59,526 nt of DNA from the NCBI GenBank assembly GCA_009469585.1, contig SSXW01000025.1, forward strand, positions 1-59,526, in the 5' to 3' direction. The stretch comes from Dechloromonas sp. Dech2017 (GTDB lineage: Bacteria; Pseudomonadota; Gammaproteobacteria; Burkholderiales; Rhodocyclaceae). Position numbers and translations under genes: made by a program. How positions within the stretch are numbered: the first letter of the stretch is position 1; each line of letters opens with the position of its first letter. Shown here piece after piece: positions 25,621-35,082 of the stretch. The notes beneath the pieces were generated by a model. It made no database searches and was not told the DNA's origin. It was given only the letters and a program-made list of their open reading frames with translations.

Positions 25621-27936
25621 GTGCCTTCACTGCCTACGGCTGCCCGCCTGATCCTTTACCCTGTCATATTGGTGCTTGGCCTGGTCGCCATGGGCATCGC
25701 CATGGTTCTGATCATACTCGTCCTGACCTACCCCAACCTGCCGTCGCTCGAGGTTCTCACCGACTACCGTCCGAAAATTCCCCTTCGCGTCTACACCGCC
25801 GACGGTTACCTGATTGGTGAGTTCGGCGAGGAACGCCGGGCCGTGGTGAGCATCCGGGATGTGCCCGAAGTGATGAAGCACGCCATCCTGGCTGCCGAAG
25901 ATGATCGCTTCTACCAGCACGGCGGCGTCGACTACACCGGCATCCTGCGTGCCGCCGGCGCCAACCTGCTCGGCGGAGGCAAGCGCCAGGGCGCATCGAC
26001 CATTACCCAGCAGGTCGCCCGCAATTTCTTCCTGACCGGTGAGAAGACTTATACCCGCAAGCTATACGAGGCCCTGCTCTCCTTCAAGATCGAGAGCAAC
26101 CTGAGCAAGGACGAGATTTTCGAGTTGTACATCAACCAGATCTTCCTCGGCCAGCGCGCCTACGGCTTCGCCGCCGCCGCCCAGATCTACTTCGGCAAGC
26201 CGCTGAAAGACATCTCCATCGCCGAGGCGGCGATGCTTGCCGGCCTTCCCAAGGCACCGTCGGCCTACAACCCGGTGGTCAACCCGAACCGCGCCAAGCT
26301 GCGCCAGCGCTATGTCCTGCGCCGCATGCGCGAACTCAGCCACATTTCGGACACGCAGTACGAAGCCGCACTGAAGGAGCCGTTGGTCATCAAGCGCGAA
26401 TTGTCGGGCTACGCCGTGCATGCCGAATACGTCGCGGAAATGGCCCGCCAGATTACCGCCGAGCGCTTCCCCGAGGATGTCTACTCGCGCGGCATGAAGG
26501 TCTACACGACGATCATCAAGGCCGAGCAGGAAGCGGCCTACAACGGGCTGCGCAAGGGGGTGATGGATTACGACCGGCGGCACGGCTATCGCGGCGCCGA
26601 ATCCTATCTCGACATGAAGGGCATCAAGTCAGACCAGGACGAGGCCATAGACGAAGCCCTGCAGGACATCGCCGATGCCGGCGACCTCATCCCGGCCCTC
26701 GTCCTCGCCGCCGACGCCAAGGCCATCAAGGCCTATCGCAAGGGCGGCGAGGTGGTGACCCTGAGCGGCGACGCCATGAAATTCGCCGCCCGGATGCTGG
26801 ACGACAAGTCGCCGGCCAACAAGCGCCTGAAGCGCGGCGCCATCATCCGCCTGCACAAGGACGACAAGAACAACTGGCAGATCAGCCAGCTGCCCGAGGT
26901 CGAATCGGCCTTTGTCGCGGTCGACCCGAAGGATGGCGCAATTCGCGCTTTGGTCGGCGGCTTCGATTTCAACCGCAACAAGTTCAACCACGTCACCCAG
27001 GCCTGGCGCCAGCCGGGCTCGAGCTTCAAGCCGTTCATCTATTCGGCCTCGCTGGAAAAAGGCTACAACCCGGGCAGCGTCATCGCCGACGCGCCCATCG
27101 TCATCCCGGCCAGCGAGACCGGCTCGCAGGCCTGGGAGCCGCACAATTACGACGGCAAGTACGAGGGGCCGATGAAGATGCGCACGGCGCTGGCCAAGTC
27201 GAAGAACATGGTATCGATCCGCCTGCTGCAGGCGATCGGCACCGGCTACGCGCAGGATTACGCCACCCGCTTCGGCTTCGATGCCGCCCGCCACCCGCCC
27301 TACCTGACCATGGCCCTGGGCGCCGGCTCGGCGACGCCGTGGCAGATGGTCAGCGGCTACGCGGTTTTCGCCAACGGCGGCTACCGGGTCAATCCCTTCG
27401 TCGTCCGCGAAATCCGCGACGAGCGCAACCAGGTCATGGCGCATTCGGCGGAAATCGAGGCCGGCGACGAATCGCTGCGCGCCATCGACGCCCGCAACGC
27501 CTTCATGATGGACAGCATGCTGCGCGACGTGACCATCTACGGCACCGCCGCCAAGGCCTCGGTCGCCCTCAAGCGCCACGACCTGGCCGGCAAGACCGGC
27601 ACCACCAACGAATACGTCGATGCCTGGTTCTGCGGCTACCAGATGACGGTGGCCGGCTGCGCCTGGATCGGCTTCGACCAGCCGAAGAAACTGGGCAACC
27701 GGGAAACCGGCGGGGCGGCCGCCCTGCCCATCTGGATCGACTACATGGCCCGCGCGCTGAAGGATGTGCCGCTCCAGGTGCCGTCGGCGCCGGACGGACT
27801 GATCGCCATCGGCGAAGGCCGCGACCGCTATTACATCTACGCCGAGAACATCAACCTCGAGCGTAGCGCCGAGGAGGAAGCACTGGCCGGCGTTCCGCCG
27901 CAGGCGCCCGACTTCAGCCTGCCGCCGGCCGACTGA
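25621..27936 (+). CDS. Penicillin-binding protein 1A (bifunctional transglycosylase/transpeptidase)
   Basis: A 771-residue class A PBP (mrcA/ponA type). An N-terminal membrane helix (about 9-37) is followed by the GT51 transglycosylase domain (AAEDDRFYQHGGVDY with the catalytic Glu, GASTITQQVARN, RKLYEALLSFKIESNLSKDE). An OB-like insert comes next, then the transpeptidase with SxxK in PGSSFKPFIYSA, SKN in LAKSKNMVS and KTGT in AGKTGTTNEYVDAWF. It starts with GTG; no in-frame ATG lies closer and the Shine-Dalgarno is weak. The stop abuts the end of convergent cyaY with no gap. Confidence 0.96.
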   Translation: MPSLPTAARLILYPVILVLGLVAMGIAMVLIILVLTYPNLPSLEVLTDYRPKIPLRVYTADGYLIGEFGEERRAVVSIRDVPEVMKHAILAAEDDRFYQHGGVDYTGILRAAGANLLGGGKRQGASTITQQVARNFFLTGEKTYTRKLYEALLSFKIESNLSKDEIFELYINQIFLGQRAYGFAAAAQIYFGKPLKDISIAEAAMLAGLPKAPSAYNPVVNPNRAKLRQRYVLRRMRELSHISDTQYEAALKEPLVIKRELSGYAVHAEYVAEMARQITAERFPEDVYSRGMKVYTTIIKAEQEAAYNGLRKGVMDYDRRHGYRGAESYLDMKGIKSDQDEAIDEALQDIADAGDLIPALVLAADAKAIKAYRKGGEVVTLSGDAMKFAARMLDDKSPANKRLKRGAIIRLHKDDKNNWQISQLPEVESAFVAVDPKDGAIRALVGGFDFNRNKFNHVTQAWRQPGSSFKPFIYSASLEKGYNPGSVIADAPIVIPASETGSQAWEPHNYDGKYEGPMKMRTALAKSKNMVSIRLLQAIGTGYAQDYATRFGFDAARHPPYLTMALGAGSATPWQMVSGYAVFANGGYRVNPFVVREIRDERNQVMAHSAEIEAGDESLRAIDARNAFMMDSMLRDVTIYGTAAKASVALKRHDLAGKTGTTNEYVDAWFCGYQMTVAGCAWIGFDQPKKLGNRETGGAAALPIWIDYMARALKDVPLQVPSAPDGLIAIGEGRDRYYIYAENINLERSAEEEALAGVPPQAPDFSLPPAD

Positions 27937-28254
27937 TCAGCCCAGCACGACGGCCTCGCCGGCCTGCTGGCTGGCCAGTGCCGACAGTTTCTGCATCAAC
28001 TCGGCGTGGTCGCGGGTGTCGCGCCAGGCGGCGCCATCCCAGCGGAAATGGAAGCCGCCGGCCTTGGCGGCAACCCAGATTTCCCTGGCCACCGCATGGC
28101 GGTTGACGATGATCTTGCTGCCGTCGGCGAATTCGATTTCGAGCACGCCGCCGGCCGCCAGCTCGAAGTCGAGATCGGCATCGGAAGCCTCCAGGGCGGC
28201 GTCGATACGGGCCAGTGCCTGGCCGGCCAGGGTGTTGAATTCGCCGTCATCCAT
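27937..28254 (-). CDS. cyaY: Iron-sulfur cluster assembly protein CyaY (frataxin)
   Basis: A 105-residue frataxin homologue that binds iron and modulates IscS in Fe-S cluster assembly. The acidic first helix (DDGEFNTLAGQALARIDAAL, EASDADLDFE) and the sheet KIIVNRHAVAREIWVAAKAG, GFHFRWDGAAWRDTRD are typical. It is convergent with the PBP1A gene, with stops directly adjacent, and divergent from the lptM-like gene. Confidence 0.94.
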   Translation of the reverse strand: MDDGEFNTLAGQALARIDAALEASDADLDFELAAGGVLEIEFADGSKIIVNRHAVAREIWVAAKAGGFHFRWDGAAWRDTRDHAELMQKLSALASQQAGEAVVLG

Positions 28255-28295
28255 CGTGTGCTACCATCCCGCTCTTCGCTGACCGCGCCCCGAAC

Positions 28296-28457
28296 ATGTC
28301 CAGAATCGCCGCCTTGTTGTTGGTTTTTTGCCTTTCCGCCTGCGGCATGAAGGGCGCCCTTGAACGGCCCACCGGGCCGGCGCCGGAACCGCTGCTGGGC
28401 AGCGGCAAGCCGGCTGCCAAGGATGTTAGCACGACCACTCGCCCCCAAGCCCAATGA
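28296..28457 (+). CDS. lptM: Small lipoprotein LptM (YifL-like)
   Basis: A 53-residue lipoprotein. Signal peptide MSRIAALLLVFCLSAC with lipobox LSAC (Cys16), followed by the GMKGAL/GxKGxLxxP motif typical of LptM, the small lipoprotein that assists LptD maturation. A Pro/Thr-rich tail completes it. The frame begins 42 bp from the cyaY start on the opposite strand, and its stop overlaps the lysA ATG (ATGA). The lptM-lysA order is conserved in many proteobacteria. Confidence 0.9.
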   Translation: MSRIAALLLVFCLSACGMKGALERPTGPAPEPLLGSGKPAAKDVSTTTRPQAQ

Positions 28458-29716
28458 GCCAATTCACCCTGAAGAACGGCGTCCTGCACGCCGAATCGGT
28501 ACCCCTGCCCGCCATCGCCGAACAGTTCGGCACGCCGGCCTATGTCTATTCCCGCGCTGCGCTGGAAGCGTCGCTGGCTGAATTCCACGACGTCCTCGGC
28601 GCTCATGCAGCCGGCCGGGGCGCCCTGGTCTGCTACGCCGTCAAGGCCAATTCCAGCCTCGCCATCCTCAACGTCTTCGCCCGCCTCGGCGCCGGCTTCG
28701 ACATTGTGTCGGGCGGCGAACTGCAGCGCGTGCTGGCCGCCGGGGCCGATCCGAAGAAGGTCGTTTTCTCCGGCGTCGGCAAGACCGCCGAAGAAATGAA
28801 ACTGGCGCTCGACGCCGGCATCTTCTGCTTCAACGTCGAATCGATCCCCGAACTGGAGCGCCTCAACGAGGTCGCCGGCCAGTGCGGCAAGAAGGCGCCG
28901 ATCAGCCTGCGCGTCAATCCCAACGTCGATCCGAAGACCCATCCCTATATTTCCACCGGCCTCAAGGGCGCCAAGTTCGGCGTCGCCTACGACGACGCGC
29001 TGCCCCTCTACCGCCGCGCCGCCGCCCTGCCCCATATCGAGATCGCCGGCGTCGACTGCCACATCGGTTCGCAACTGCTCGACCCCTCGCCCTTCGTCGA
29101 GGCGCTCGACCGCATCCTGGCCCTGGTCGACCAGCTGGCGACCGAGGGCATCAAGATTCACCACCTCGACCTCGGCGGCGGCCTCGGCATCAAATACAAC
29201 GCCGAGCAGGTGCAGCCGACCGTCGCTGCCTACCTGACGCCGCTGCTCGACAAGCTGGCCGGCCGCGGCCTGCAGGTCGTCCTCGAACCGGGCCGCCGCC
29301 TGGTCGGCAATGCCGGCCTGCTGCTCACCCGCATCGAGTACCTCAAGCAGGGCGAGGCCAAGAATTTCGCCATCATCGACGCCGCCATGAACGACCTGAT
29401 GCGCCCGGCCCTCTACGAGGCCTGGCACGACATCCTGCCGGTCGTGCCGCGCCCCGGCGCCGCCACCGAGTACGACGTCGTCGGCCCGGTCTGCGAGACC
29501 GGCGATTTCCTCGGCCAGGACCGGCCGCTGGCCGTCGCGGCCGGCGACCTGCTGGCGGTGATGTCGGCTGGCGCCTACGGCATGGCCATGGCCTCCAACT
29601 ACAACACCCGGCCGCGCGCCGTCGAAATCATGGTCGATGGCGACCGGATGCACGTCATCCGCCGGCGCGAGACGGTCGAGCAACTTTACGCCGGCGAGTC
29701 CGTCCTGCCCGCGTGA
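28454..29716 (+). CDS. lysA: Diaminopimelate decarboxylase
   Basis: A 420-residue PLP enzyme that makes lysine from meso-DAP. The PLP Lys is in VCYAVKANSSLAIL. The HIGSQLLDPSPF and DLGGGLGI blocks, the Gly-rich EPGRRLVGNAG and the active-site Cys region VGPVCETGDFLG are all present. Translationally coupled to the upstream lipoprotein and, through a GTGA overlap, to the downstream hslR. Confidence 0.97.
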   Translation: MSQFTLKNGVLHAESVPLPAIAEQFGTPAYVYSRAALEASLAEFHDVLGAHAAGRGALVCYAVKANSSLAILNVFARLGAGFDIVSGGELQRVLAAGADPKKVVFSGVGKTAEEMKLALDAGIFCFNVESIPELERLNEVAGQCGKKAPISLRVNPNVDPKTHPYISTGLKGAKFGVAYDDALPLYRRAAALPHIEIAGVDCHIGSQLLDPSPFVEALDRILALVDQLATEGIKIHHLDLGGGLGIKYNAEQVQPTVAAYLTPLLDKLAGRGLQVVLEPGRRLVGNAGLLLTRIEYLKQGEAKNFAIIDAAMNDLMRPALYEAWHDILPVVPRPGAATEYDVVGPVCETGDFLGQDRPLAVAAGDLLAVMSAGAYGMAMASNYNTRPRAVEIMVDGDRMHVIRRRETVEQLYAGESVLPA

Positions 29717-30087
29717 GCGGCCTGCGCGTCGACAAATGGCTGTGGGCGGCGCGTTTCTTCAAGACGCGCTCGCTGGCCAGCGACGCGGTCAGCGGCGGCA
29801 AGGTCAAGCTCAATGGCGCGGCGACCAAGCCGGCGCGCGACATCAAGGTCGGCGACCGGCTCGACATCGCCAACGGCGAAACGCGCTGGGAAGTGTGCGT
29901 CAGGGCGCTGTCCGACAAGCGCGGCCCGGCGCCGGAAGCGCGGCTGCTCTACGAGGAAACGCCGGACAGCATCGCCGCCCGCGAAGCCGAGCAGATGCGG
30001 CGCAAATTCACCGTCGAACCCGCCGCCGACCTGCACGGCCGGCCGACCAAGCGCGACCGGCGGCAGATGGAACGCTTCGGCCGGTAA
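29713..30087 (+). CDS. hslR: Heat-shock RNA-binding S4 protein Hsp15
   Basis: A 124-residue S4-domain protein. In E. coli, Hsp15 binds stalled 50S subunits carrying nascent chains. The S4 fold is clear (LRVDKWLWAARFFKTRSLAS, GGKVKLNGAATKPARDIKVG) and the basic C-terminus PTKRDRRQMERFGR is typical. It starts with GTG inside the lysA stop (GTGA). Repeat copy 4 follows directly. Confidence 0.93.
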   Translation: MSGLRVDKWLWAARFFKTRSLASDAVSGGKVKLNGAATKPARDIKVGDRLDIANGETRWEVCVRALSDKRGPAPEARLLYEETPDSIAAREAEQMRRKFTVEPAADLHGRPTKRDRRQMERFGR

Positions 30088-30090
30088 AAC

Positions 30091-30134
30091 CGGACCGCTG
30101 CGGTCGACGGCAAAAAACCGCCAAAATCACAAAA
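30091..30134 (+). repeat. GTCGAC intergenic repeat, copy 4
   Basis: The copy reads GGACCGCTGCGGTCGACGGC followed by AAAAAACCGCCAAAATCAC. It fills the space between the convergent hslR and AEC-transporter stops and overlaps the last codons of the latter; the minus-strand reading begins at its TGA. Confidence 0.7.
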
Positions 30135-31014
30135 CGTAGGCCAGCGCCAGCGGCAGGAAAAGCAGCGCCGCCAGGTTGCCGATCAGCACGATGGAAGCGA
30201 CGCGCTGCGGCTCCTGCTGGTAGCGCTCGGCGAACAGGAAGTTGAGCACGGCCGGCGGCAAGGCACCGAAGACGAACAACATCGCCGCCTCCCGCCCCTG
30301 CAGGCCGAGCAACTGGATGATGCCGGCGGCGATCAGCATGCCGGCCAGCGGCCGGACGAGGGCGCTGCCGACGGCCAGCTTCCATTCGCCGAAGGACACG
30401 TCGGTCATCCTCACGCCGAGCGAGAAGAGGAGCAGCGGCACCGAAACATCGCCGAGCATCTTGATGGCGATGACCAGCGGCGTCCACACCGGGATTTTCA
30501 GGATGGCCACGGCCAGGCCGGCGATGGCGGCGAACACGACCGGGATGCGCCACAACGTCAGCAGGCGCGTCTTCGGGTCGAGCAGGCGGGCGCCAAAGGA
30601 AAAATGCAGGGTGTTCTCGACCATGAAGAGGATGACCGCCGCCGGCAGCGCCGCCTCGCCCCAGGCCAGCACGGCGAGCGGCAGGCCGATGTTGCCGGAG
30701 TTGTTGAACAGCATGGGCGGCACCAGGGTCTTGGGCTGGACGCCGATCAGCCGCGCCACCGGCCAGGCGAGCAGGCCGCAGGCGGCGAGCAGCAGGAAGC
30801 CGCCGAGGGCGAGCGGCAGGTAGGCGGCCAGGTCGAAGGACTTGCCGGCCATCGCCGCGAAGACCAGGGCCGGCACGAAGACGTCCATGTTCAGGCGATT
30901 GGCCACGGCCATTTCCGGCTTGTGCCGGCGGCCGTAGAAAAAGCCGGCGGCGACGATGCCGAAAATCGGAAACAGAATGGCCAGCAGGCGGAAACTCAGG
31001 CTTTGGTCGTCCAA
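30127..31014 (-). CDS. AEC-family transporter (auxin efflux carrier/malonate-type permease)
   Basis: A 295-residue membrane protein with about ten hydrophobic segments in two five-helix halves. The helix-breaking segments resemble AEC permeases (MLFNNSGNIGLPLAVLAWGE in the first half, PPAVLNFLFAERY in the second). The substrate is unknown; relatives move organic acids such as malonate or malate. It lies 87 bp after hslU on the same strand but beyond a strong hairpin. Confidence 0.82.
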   Translation of the reverse strand: MDDQSLSFRLLAILFPIFGIVAAGFFYGRRHKPEMAVANRLNMDVFVPALVFAAMAGKSFDLAAYLPLALGGFLLLAACGLLAWPVARLIGVQPKTLVPPMLFNNSGNIGLPLAVLAWGEAALPAAVILFMVENTLHFSFGARLLDPKTRLLTLWRIPVVFAAIAGLAVAILKIPVWTPLVIAIKMLGDVSVPLLLFSLGVRMTDVSFGEWKLAVGSALVRPLAGMLIAAGIIQLLGLQGREAAMLFVFGALPPAVLNFLFAERYQQEPQRVASIVLIGNLAALLFLPLALAYVL

Positions 31015-31051
31015 CGCAACCTCGGGCGGCTTTCAGGGGAAAGCGCCATTG

Positions 31052-31074
31052 TGCCCGGCCAGAGCGGCCGGGCA
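31052..31074. terminator. Strong hairpin after hslU, without a T-run
   Basis: A 9-bp perfect stem TGCCCGGCC / GGCCGGGCA around AGAGC lies 28 bp after the hslU stop. Neither strand continues with a T-tract, so it may stabilise a 3' end or pause transcription rather than act as a classical terminator. Confidence 0.4.
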
Positions 31075-31101
31075 ATAGGGAATCTCCCTCGGTCCGGCCG
31101 C

Positions 31102-32442
31102 CTACAGCACGTAGCGCGACAGATCCTCGTCGGCCGCCACCTCGCCGAGCTTGGCGTTGACGTAGGCGGCATCGACCAGCACCTTGTCGAGCCCGACCTT
31201 GCCGGCCTCGAAGGACAGCTCCTCGAGCAGCTTTTCCATCACCGTGTGCAGGCGACGGGCGCCGATGTTCTCGGTGCGCTCGTTGACCTGGAAGGCGATC
31301 TCGGCCAGCCGGCGGATGCCGTCGTCGGCGAACTCGATGTGCACGCCTTCGGTTTCGAGCAGCGCCTGGTACTGCTTGGTCAGGCAGGCGTCGGTCTGAG
31401 TCAGGATGCATTCGAAATCGGCCACCGACAGCGAATCGAGCTCGACGCGGATGGGAAAGCGGCCCTGCAACTCGGGAATCAGGTCGGACGGCTTGGACAG
31501 GTGGAAGGCGCCGGAGGCGATAAACAGGATGTGATCGGTCTTGATCATGCCGTACTTGGTCGACACCGTCGTTCCCTCGACCAGCGGCAGCAGGTCGCGC
31601 TGCACGCCCTGGCGCGAGACGTCGGCGCCCTGCATCTCGGAACGGCTGGCGATCTTGTCGAGTTCGTCGAGAAAAACGATGCCGTTCTGCTCGACCGCCT
31701 TCAGCGCCTCCAGCTTGACCTCCTCGTCGTTGACCAGCTTGGCGGCCTCCTCGTCGGTGAGCAGCTTGAGCGCTTCCTTGATCTTCAGCTTGCGCGACTT
31801 CTTCTTGCCGCCGCCGAGGTTCTGGAACATGCCCTGGATCTGCTGGGTCAGCTCCTCCATGCCGGGCGGCGCGAAAATCTCGGCCTGCATGCCGGGCGCG
31901 GCGACCTCGATGTCGATTTCCTTGTCGTCCAGCTCGCCCTCGCGCAGCTTCTTGCGGAATTTCTGGCGGGTGCTGCCTTCCGCCGCGGTCGACTCGGAAT
32001 TCTCGGCAAAAAAGCCGGGGCTGCGGGCCGGCGGCAGCAGGGCATCGAGCACCCGCTCCTCGGCGGCGTCCTCGGCGCGGGCCCGCATCAGCTTGATGGC
32101 CTGCTCGCGGTGCGACTTGATGGCCATCTCGGCCAGGTCGCGGATGATGGTCTCGACATCGCGCCCGACGTAGCCGACCTCAGTGAACTTGGTCGCCTCG
32201 ATCTTGATGAAAGGCGCGTTGGCCAGGCGGGCCAGGCGACGGGCGATCTCGGTCTTGCCGACGCCGGTCGGGCCGATCATCAGGATGTTCTTGGGGGTGA
32301 TCTCCTGACGCAGCGGCTCGGCCACCTGGGCCCGTCGCCAGCGGTTGCGCAGGGCGATGGCGACCGATTTCTTGGCCTTGTTCTGGCCGACGATGTGCTT
32401 GTCCAGCTCGTGGACGATTTCCTGCGGGGTCATCGCGCTCAT
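31102..32442 (-). CDS. hslU: ATP-dependent protease ATPase subunit HslU
   Basis: A 446-residue AAA+ unfoldase (443 in E. coli) that feeds HslV. N-terminal [20 protein letters not shown]; Walker [12 protein letters not shown]; Walker [12 protein letters not shown]; sensor region [18 protein letters not shown]; the C-terminal DLSRYVL docks into HslV. The I-domain linker between LLPPA and [11 protein letters not shown] is Ser/Glu-rich. Its DNA (31979-32016) resembles the GTCGAC intergenic repeat, but the linker is only about three residues longer than in E. coli. It overlaps the hslV stop by ATGA. Confidence 0.97.
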   Translation of the reverse strand: MSAMTPQEIVHELDKHIVGQNKAKKSVAIALRNRWRRAQVAEPLRQEITPKNILMIGPTGVGKTEIARRLARLANAPFIKIEATKFTEVGYVGRDVETIIRDLAEMAIKSHREQAIKLMRARAEDAAEERVLDALLPPARSPGFFAENSESTAAEGSTRQKFRKKLREGELDDKEIDIEVAAPGMQAEIFAPPGMEELTQQIQGMFQNLGGGKKKSRKLKIKEALKLLTDEEAAKLVNDEEVKLEALKAVEQNGIVFLDELDKIASRSEMQGADVSRQGVQRDLLPLVEGTTVSTKYGMIKTDHILFIASGAFHLSKPSDLIPELQGRFPIRVELDSLSVADFECILTQTDACLTKQYQALLETEGVHIEFADDGIRRLAEIAFQVNERTENIGARRLHTVMEKLLEELSFEAGKVGLDKVLVDAAYVNAKLGEVAADEDLSRYVL

Positions 32443-32975
32443 TCGAGGGCCTCGATGGTGAAATTGCGGTTGGTGTAGATGCAGATGTCGCCGGCGATTT
32501 CCAGCGACTTGGTGACGATGTCGCGCGGCGACAGGTCGGTGTTCTCGAGCAGGGCGCGCGCCGCGCTCTGCGCGTAGGAACCGCCCGAGCCGATGGCGAC
32601 GATGCCCTGCTCCGGCTCGAGCACGTCGCCGTTGCCGGTGATGATCAGCGACACCTCCTGGTCGGCCACCGACAGCATGGCCTCAAGCCGGCGCAGGGCG
32701 CGGTCCGAGCGCCAGTCCTTGGCCAGCTCGACGGCCGAGCGCAGCAGGTTGCCCTGGTGCTTTTCCAGCTTGGCCTCGAAGCGCTCGAAGAGCGTGAAGG
32801 CATCGGCCGTGCCGCCGGCGAAACCGGCCAGGATGCGGCCCTGGTAGAGGCGGCGGACCTTGCGGGCGGTCGCCTTGATGACTACGTTGCCCAGCGTCAC
32901 CTGGCCGTCGCCGCCCATGGCGACGACCTTGCCCCGGCGCACCGACAGGATCGTCGTGCCGTGATATTGCTCCAT
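32439..32975 (-). CDS. hslV: ATP-dependent protease proteolytic subunit HslV
   Basis: A 178-residue proteasome-beta-like peptidase. The catalytic Thr follows a short leader ([14 protein letters not shown]), which must be cleaved to free Thr7. The RGGKV-type strand [19 protein letters not shown] and the [19 protein letters not shown] helix are typical. It is preceded by 10 bp after the STAS-like gene stop and coupled to hslU, so all three probably share a transcript. Confidence 0.97.
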   Translation of the reverse strand: MEQYHGTTILSVRRGKVVAMGGDGQVTLGNVVIKATARKVRRLYQGRILAGFAGGTADAFTLFERFEAKLEKHQGNLLRSAVELAKDWRSDRALRRLEAMLSVADQEVSLIITGNGDVLEPEQGIVAIGSGGSYAQSAARALLENTDLSPRDIVTKSLEIAGDICIYTNRNFTIEALE

Positions 32976-32985
32976 GCTTGTTTCC

Positions 32986-34272
32986 TCAGGATTTGCGAAC
33001 GATGATGCGCGCCATCTTGTTGAGCCCGACCACGGCCATCAGTTCGGCGACCAGGTGATTCGGGCTGCGGATGACGATCTCGCGCCCGGCCGCCTTGAAC
33101 GGGGCGAGGCGATTGACCAGCTGGCCGGCCGAGACGAAATCGAGCCGCCTGACCGCGGAAAAGTCGATGACCGCCGGCTCGGCGCCTTCCAGCACGTCGA
33201 CCAGTTCCTCGAAGCGACTGCCCTTGATCTCGCCGCTCAGATAATAAGCACCGTCGCTCGGCGTGGCCGTCGCCTTGGCAGCCGGCCCGGCTGCCTGCAC
33301 CGGCTCCCAGGAGGGCGGCGACAGTTCGAAGGTGACGGCGTAATCGATGGCCCGCTCCTCGAACAGCTCCTGCTTGCCGTGGCGCTGCAGCAATTCGAGC
33401 AGCAGCCGCCAGGCCGGCTCGTGCGCCGCCTCGCCGGCGACCAGGCGGCCGTTCAGGCGGTCGACGAAGGCCTCGATGCCGTTCAGCTGCAGGGTCTGCC
33501 GGCGGCGGCGGGCGAGATAAAGCGTTTCGCCGAGCTGGGCGGCGACGTCATCGTCGCAACCAACCAGCTTGCCGCATTCGACGACGGTCGGCACCTTCTG
33601 CTCGACCAACTTGGCCAGTTCGGTGACCGGCAGCTTGCCATCGGCAGTCAGCACGCCCTGCAGGAAGACCTTGCGCTGGCCGTTACCGGCCGCCTCCGGT
33701 TTTTTCTCGGTTGGCCCGAGCAGGCGCCAGGCGGGCGGCGAGGTCTCGAAGGTTTCGGCGAAATCGACCGCCAGCTTGTCGAAGGCGGCGCGCTCGCCGG
33801 TCTGCTGCAGGAGGTCGAACATGAGCAGCCAGAAACGCTTGCCCTCGGCGCCATGGTAGGCGCGGACGAAGGTCTCGAGCAGCGAGCGGGCGGCGCTGTC
33901 CTGGCCGTTGGCGTAGAGCACGACGACCTGCTCGACGCAGGCCTGCAGCGGGTCGACGTCCTGGTCGACGTCGATGCCCATGACGCTGGATTCGGTGAAA
34001 TCGTCGTGATCGAAATCGTCGATGGCGAAATCGTCAGCGACCGGCGCCGCCGATGGCTCAGCGACCGGCGGCTTGCCGGGCGGGGCCTTGGGCAGGCCGA
34101 TGTTGCTGCGGGTGAATTCGAGGTCGGGCAGCGGTTCGGGCAGCGGCGCCACGTCCTCCTCGGCCGCCGCCGGGCGGGCCACCGGCTCGGGCTGAGGCTC
34201 CGGCGCGCGCGGCTTGGCAGCCGGCCGTTCCGGCATCTTGGTGGGCTGCTTCTTGAAAAACGAAAAGACCAT
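32986..34272 (-). CDS. Tandem STAS-like domain protein of unknown function
   Basis: A 428-residue soluble protein. The N-terminus [10 protein letters not shown] leads into a Pro/Ala/Glu-rich linker (to about residue 80), then an acidic segment and a helical region. Two STAS-like modules appear: a weaker one (about 220-290, [20 protein letters not shown]) and a clear C-terminal one (about 335-425, [40 protein letters not shown]). The conserved phosphorylatable Ser of anti-sigma antagonists is not obvious (DFVSAG is the equivalent place). I chose the ATG at 34272, with GGAG at good spacing, over a GTG at 34278. It lies 10 bp before hslV in the same operon, so a role with HslUV stress proteolysis is possible but unproven. 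Confidence 0.75.
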   Translation of the reverse strand: MVFSFFKKQPTKMPERPAAKPRAPEPQPEPVARPAAAEEDVAPLPEPLPDLEFTRSNIGLPKAPPGKPPVAEPSAAPVADDFAIDDFDHDDFTESSVMGIDVDQDVDPLQACVEQVVVLYANGQDSAARSLLETFVRAYHGAEGKRFWLLMFDLLQQTGERAAFDKLAVDFAETFETSPPAWRLLGPTEKKPEAAGNGQRKVFLQGVLTADGKLPVTELAKLVEQKVPTVVECGKLVGCDDDVAAQLGETLYLARRRRQTLQLNGIEAFVDRLNGRLVAGEAAHEPAWRLLLELLQRHGKQELFEERAIDYAVTFELSPPSWEPVQAAGPAAKATATPSDGAYYLSGEIKGSRFEELVDVLEGAEPAVIDFSAVRRLDFVSAGQLVNRLAPFKAAGREIVIRSPNHLVAELMAVVGLNKMARIIVRKS

Positions 34273-34317
34273 GAACACTCCGCATGCAGGGTACCCGTTT
34301 TAGCACGCCCCCCGGCT

Positions 34318-35082
34318 TCATGCAACGAGGAGTCCGACCAGGACGAGCAGGCCGGCCAGCACCGGGCCGAAGGGCTGGTCCAGCCACAGGGCCAGCCCGA
34401 AGGCGACGACGTAGGCGAGGACGCCGATGCCCAGCGCGCCGAGCAAGCCGGCCCGCCAGCGGGCGGCCCGCCGGAAGGCCAGCCAGGTTGGCACGAAGAC
34501 CAGGGCGAAGGCGCCCATGACGCCCAGGCTCATGGTGGCCAGGGCCAGGACCAGGGCGGCCAGCAGGTCGAAGCCGGTCTGCGTCGGCCAGCTGCGCAGG
34601 CCGCGGATGCGGAAAAAGTCGGGATAGGTGTGGGCCAGCAGCAGGTGGCGCGACATGGCGCGCAACAGCAGCAGGGCGAGCGGCACGCCGAGCGCCACCT
34701 GCCACAGTGCCGCGTCGCCGGCGAAATAGAGCTGGCCGTCGAACAGGGCGTGGCCGAGGCGTTCGGCCATCGGCTGGTTGGCGGCGAGGAGGACGGCGAC
34801 CGCCCAGCCGCCGAGCAGGAGCAGCGCATAGCTGGCGCCGCCGCTCAGGCGGCGGGCGAACAGGCGCTTGCCGGCCCCGGCCAGGCCGGCCGCGGCGATG
34901 CCGCCGAGGGCCGGCGGCAGGCCGCCGACCAGGGCGAGCAGGGCGCCGGCCGCGGCGACGTGGGAATAGGCCAGCGCCGCCAGCCACTCGTCGCGCAGGC
35001 GCAGGTAGCAGCCGAGCAGGGGCAGCAGGATGGCCAGGCCGAGGCCGGTCAGGAAGGGGGCGAGGAAGAGCTCAGCGTTCAT
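34318..35082 (-). CDS. Zinc-type ABC transporter permease (ZnuB family)
   Basis: A 254-residue integral membrane protein of the ABC-3 family with eight or nine hydrophobic segments. The family region LLLRAMSRHLLLAHTYPDFF is recognisable, as is the C-terminal run SLGVMGAFALVFVPTWLAFR. The start at ATG 35082 overlaps the ATPase gene end by 11 bp. It forms the membrane channel for the substrate-binding protein and ATPase immediately upstream. Zinc (or manganese) is inferred from family, not proven. Confidence 0.88.
   Translation of the reverse strand: MNAELFLAPFLTGLGLAILLPLLGCYLRLRDEWLAALAYSHVAAAGALLALVGGLPPALGGIAAAGLAGAGKRLFARRLSGGASYALLLLGGWAVAVLLAANQPMAERLGHALFDGQLYFAGDAALWQVALGVPLALLLLRAMSRHLLLAHTYPDFFRIRGLRSWPTQTGFDLLAALVLALATMSLGVMGAFALVFVPTWLAFRRAARWRAGLLGALGIGVLAYVVAFGLALWLDQPFGPVLAGLLVLVGLLVA

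Noticed and set aside
31979..32016. Insertion of the GTCGAC repeat that lengthened HslU
   Set aside because: Total length and linker length are close to E. coli HslU, so no net insertion is shown; only the resemblance is reported.
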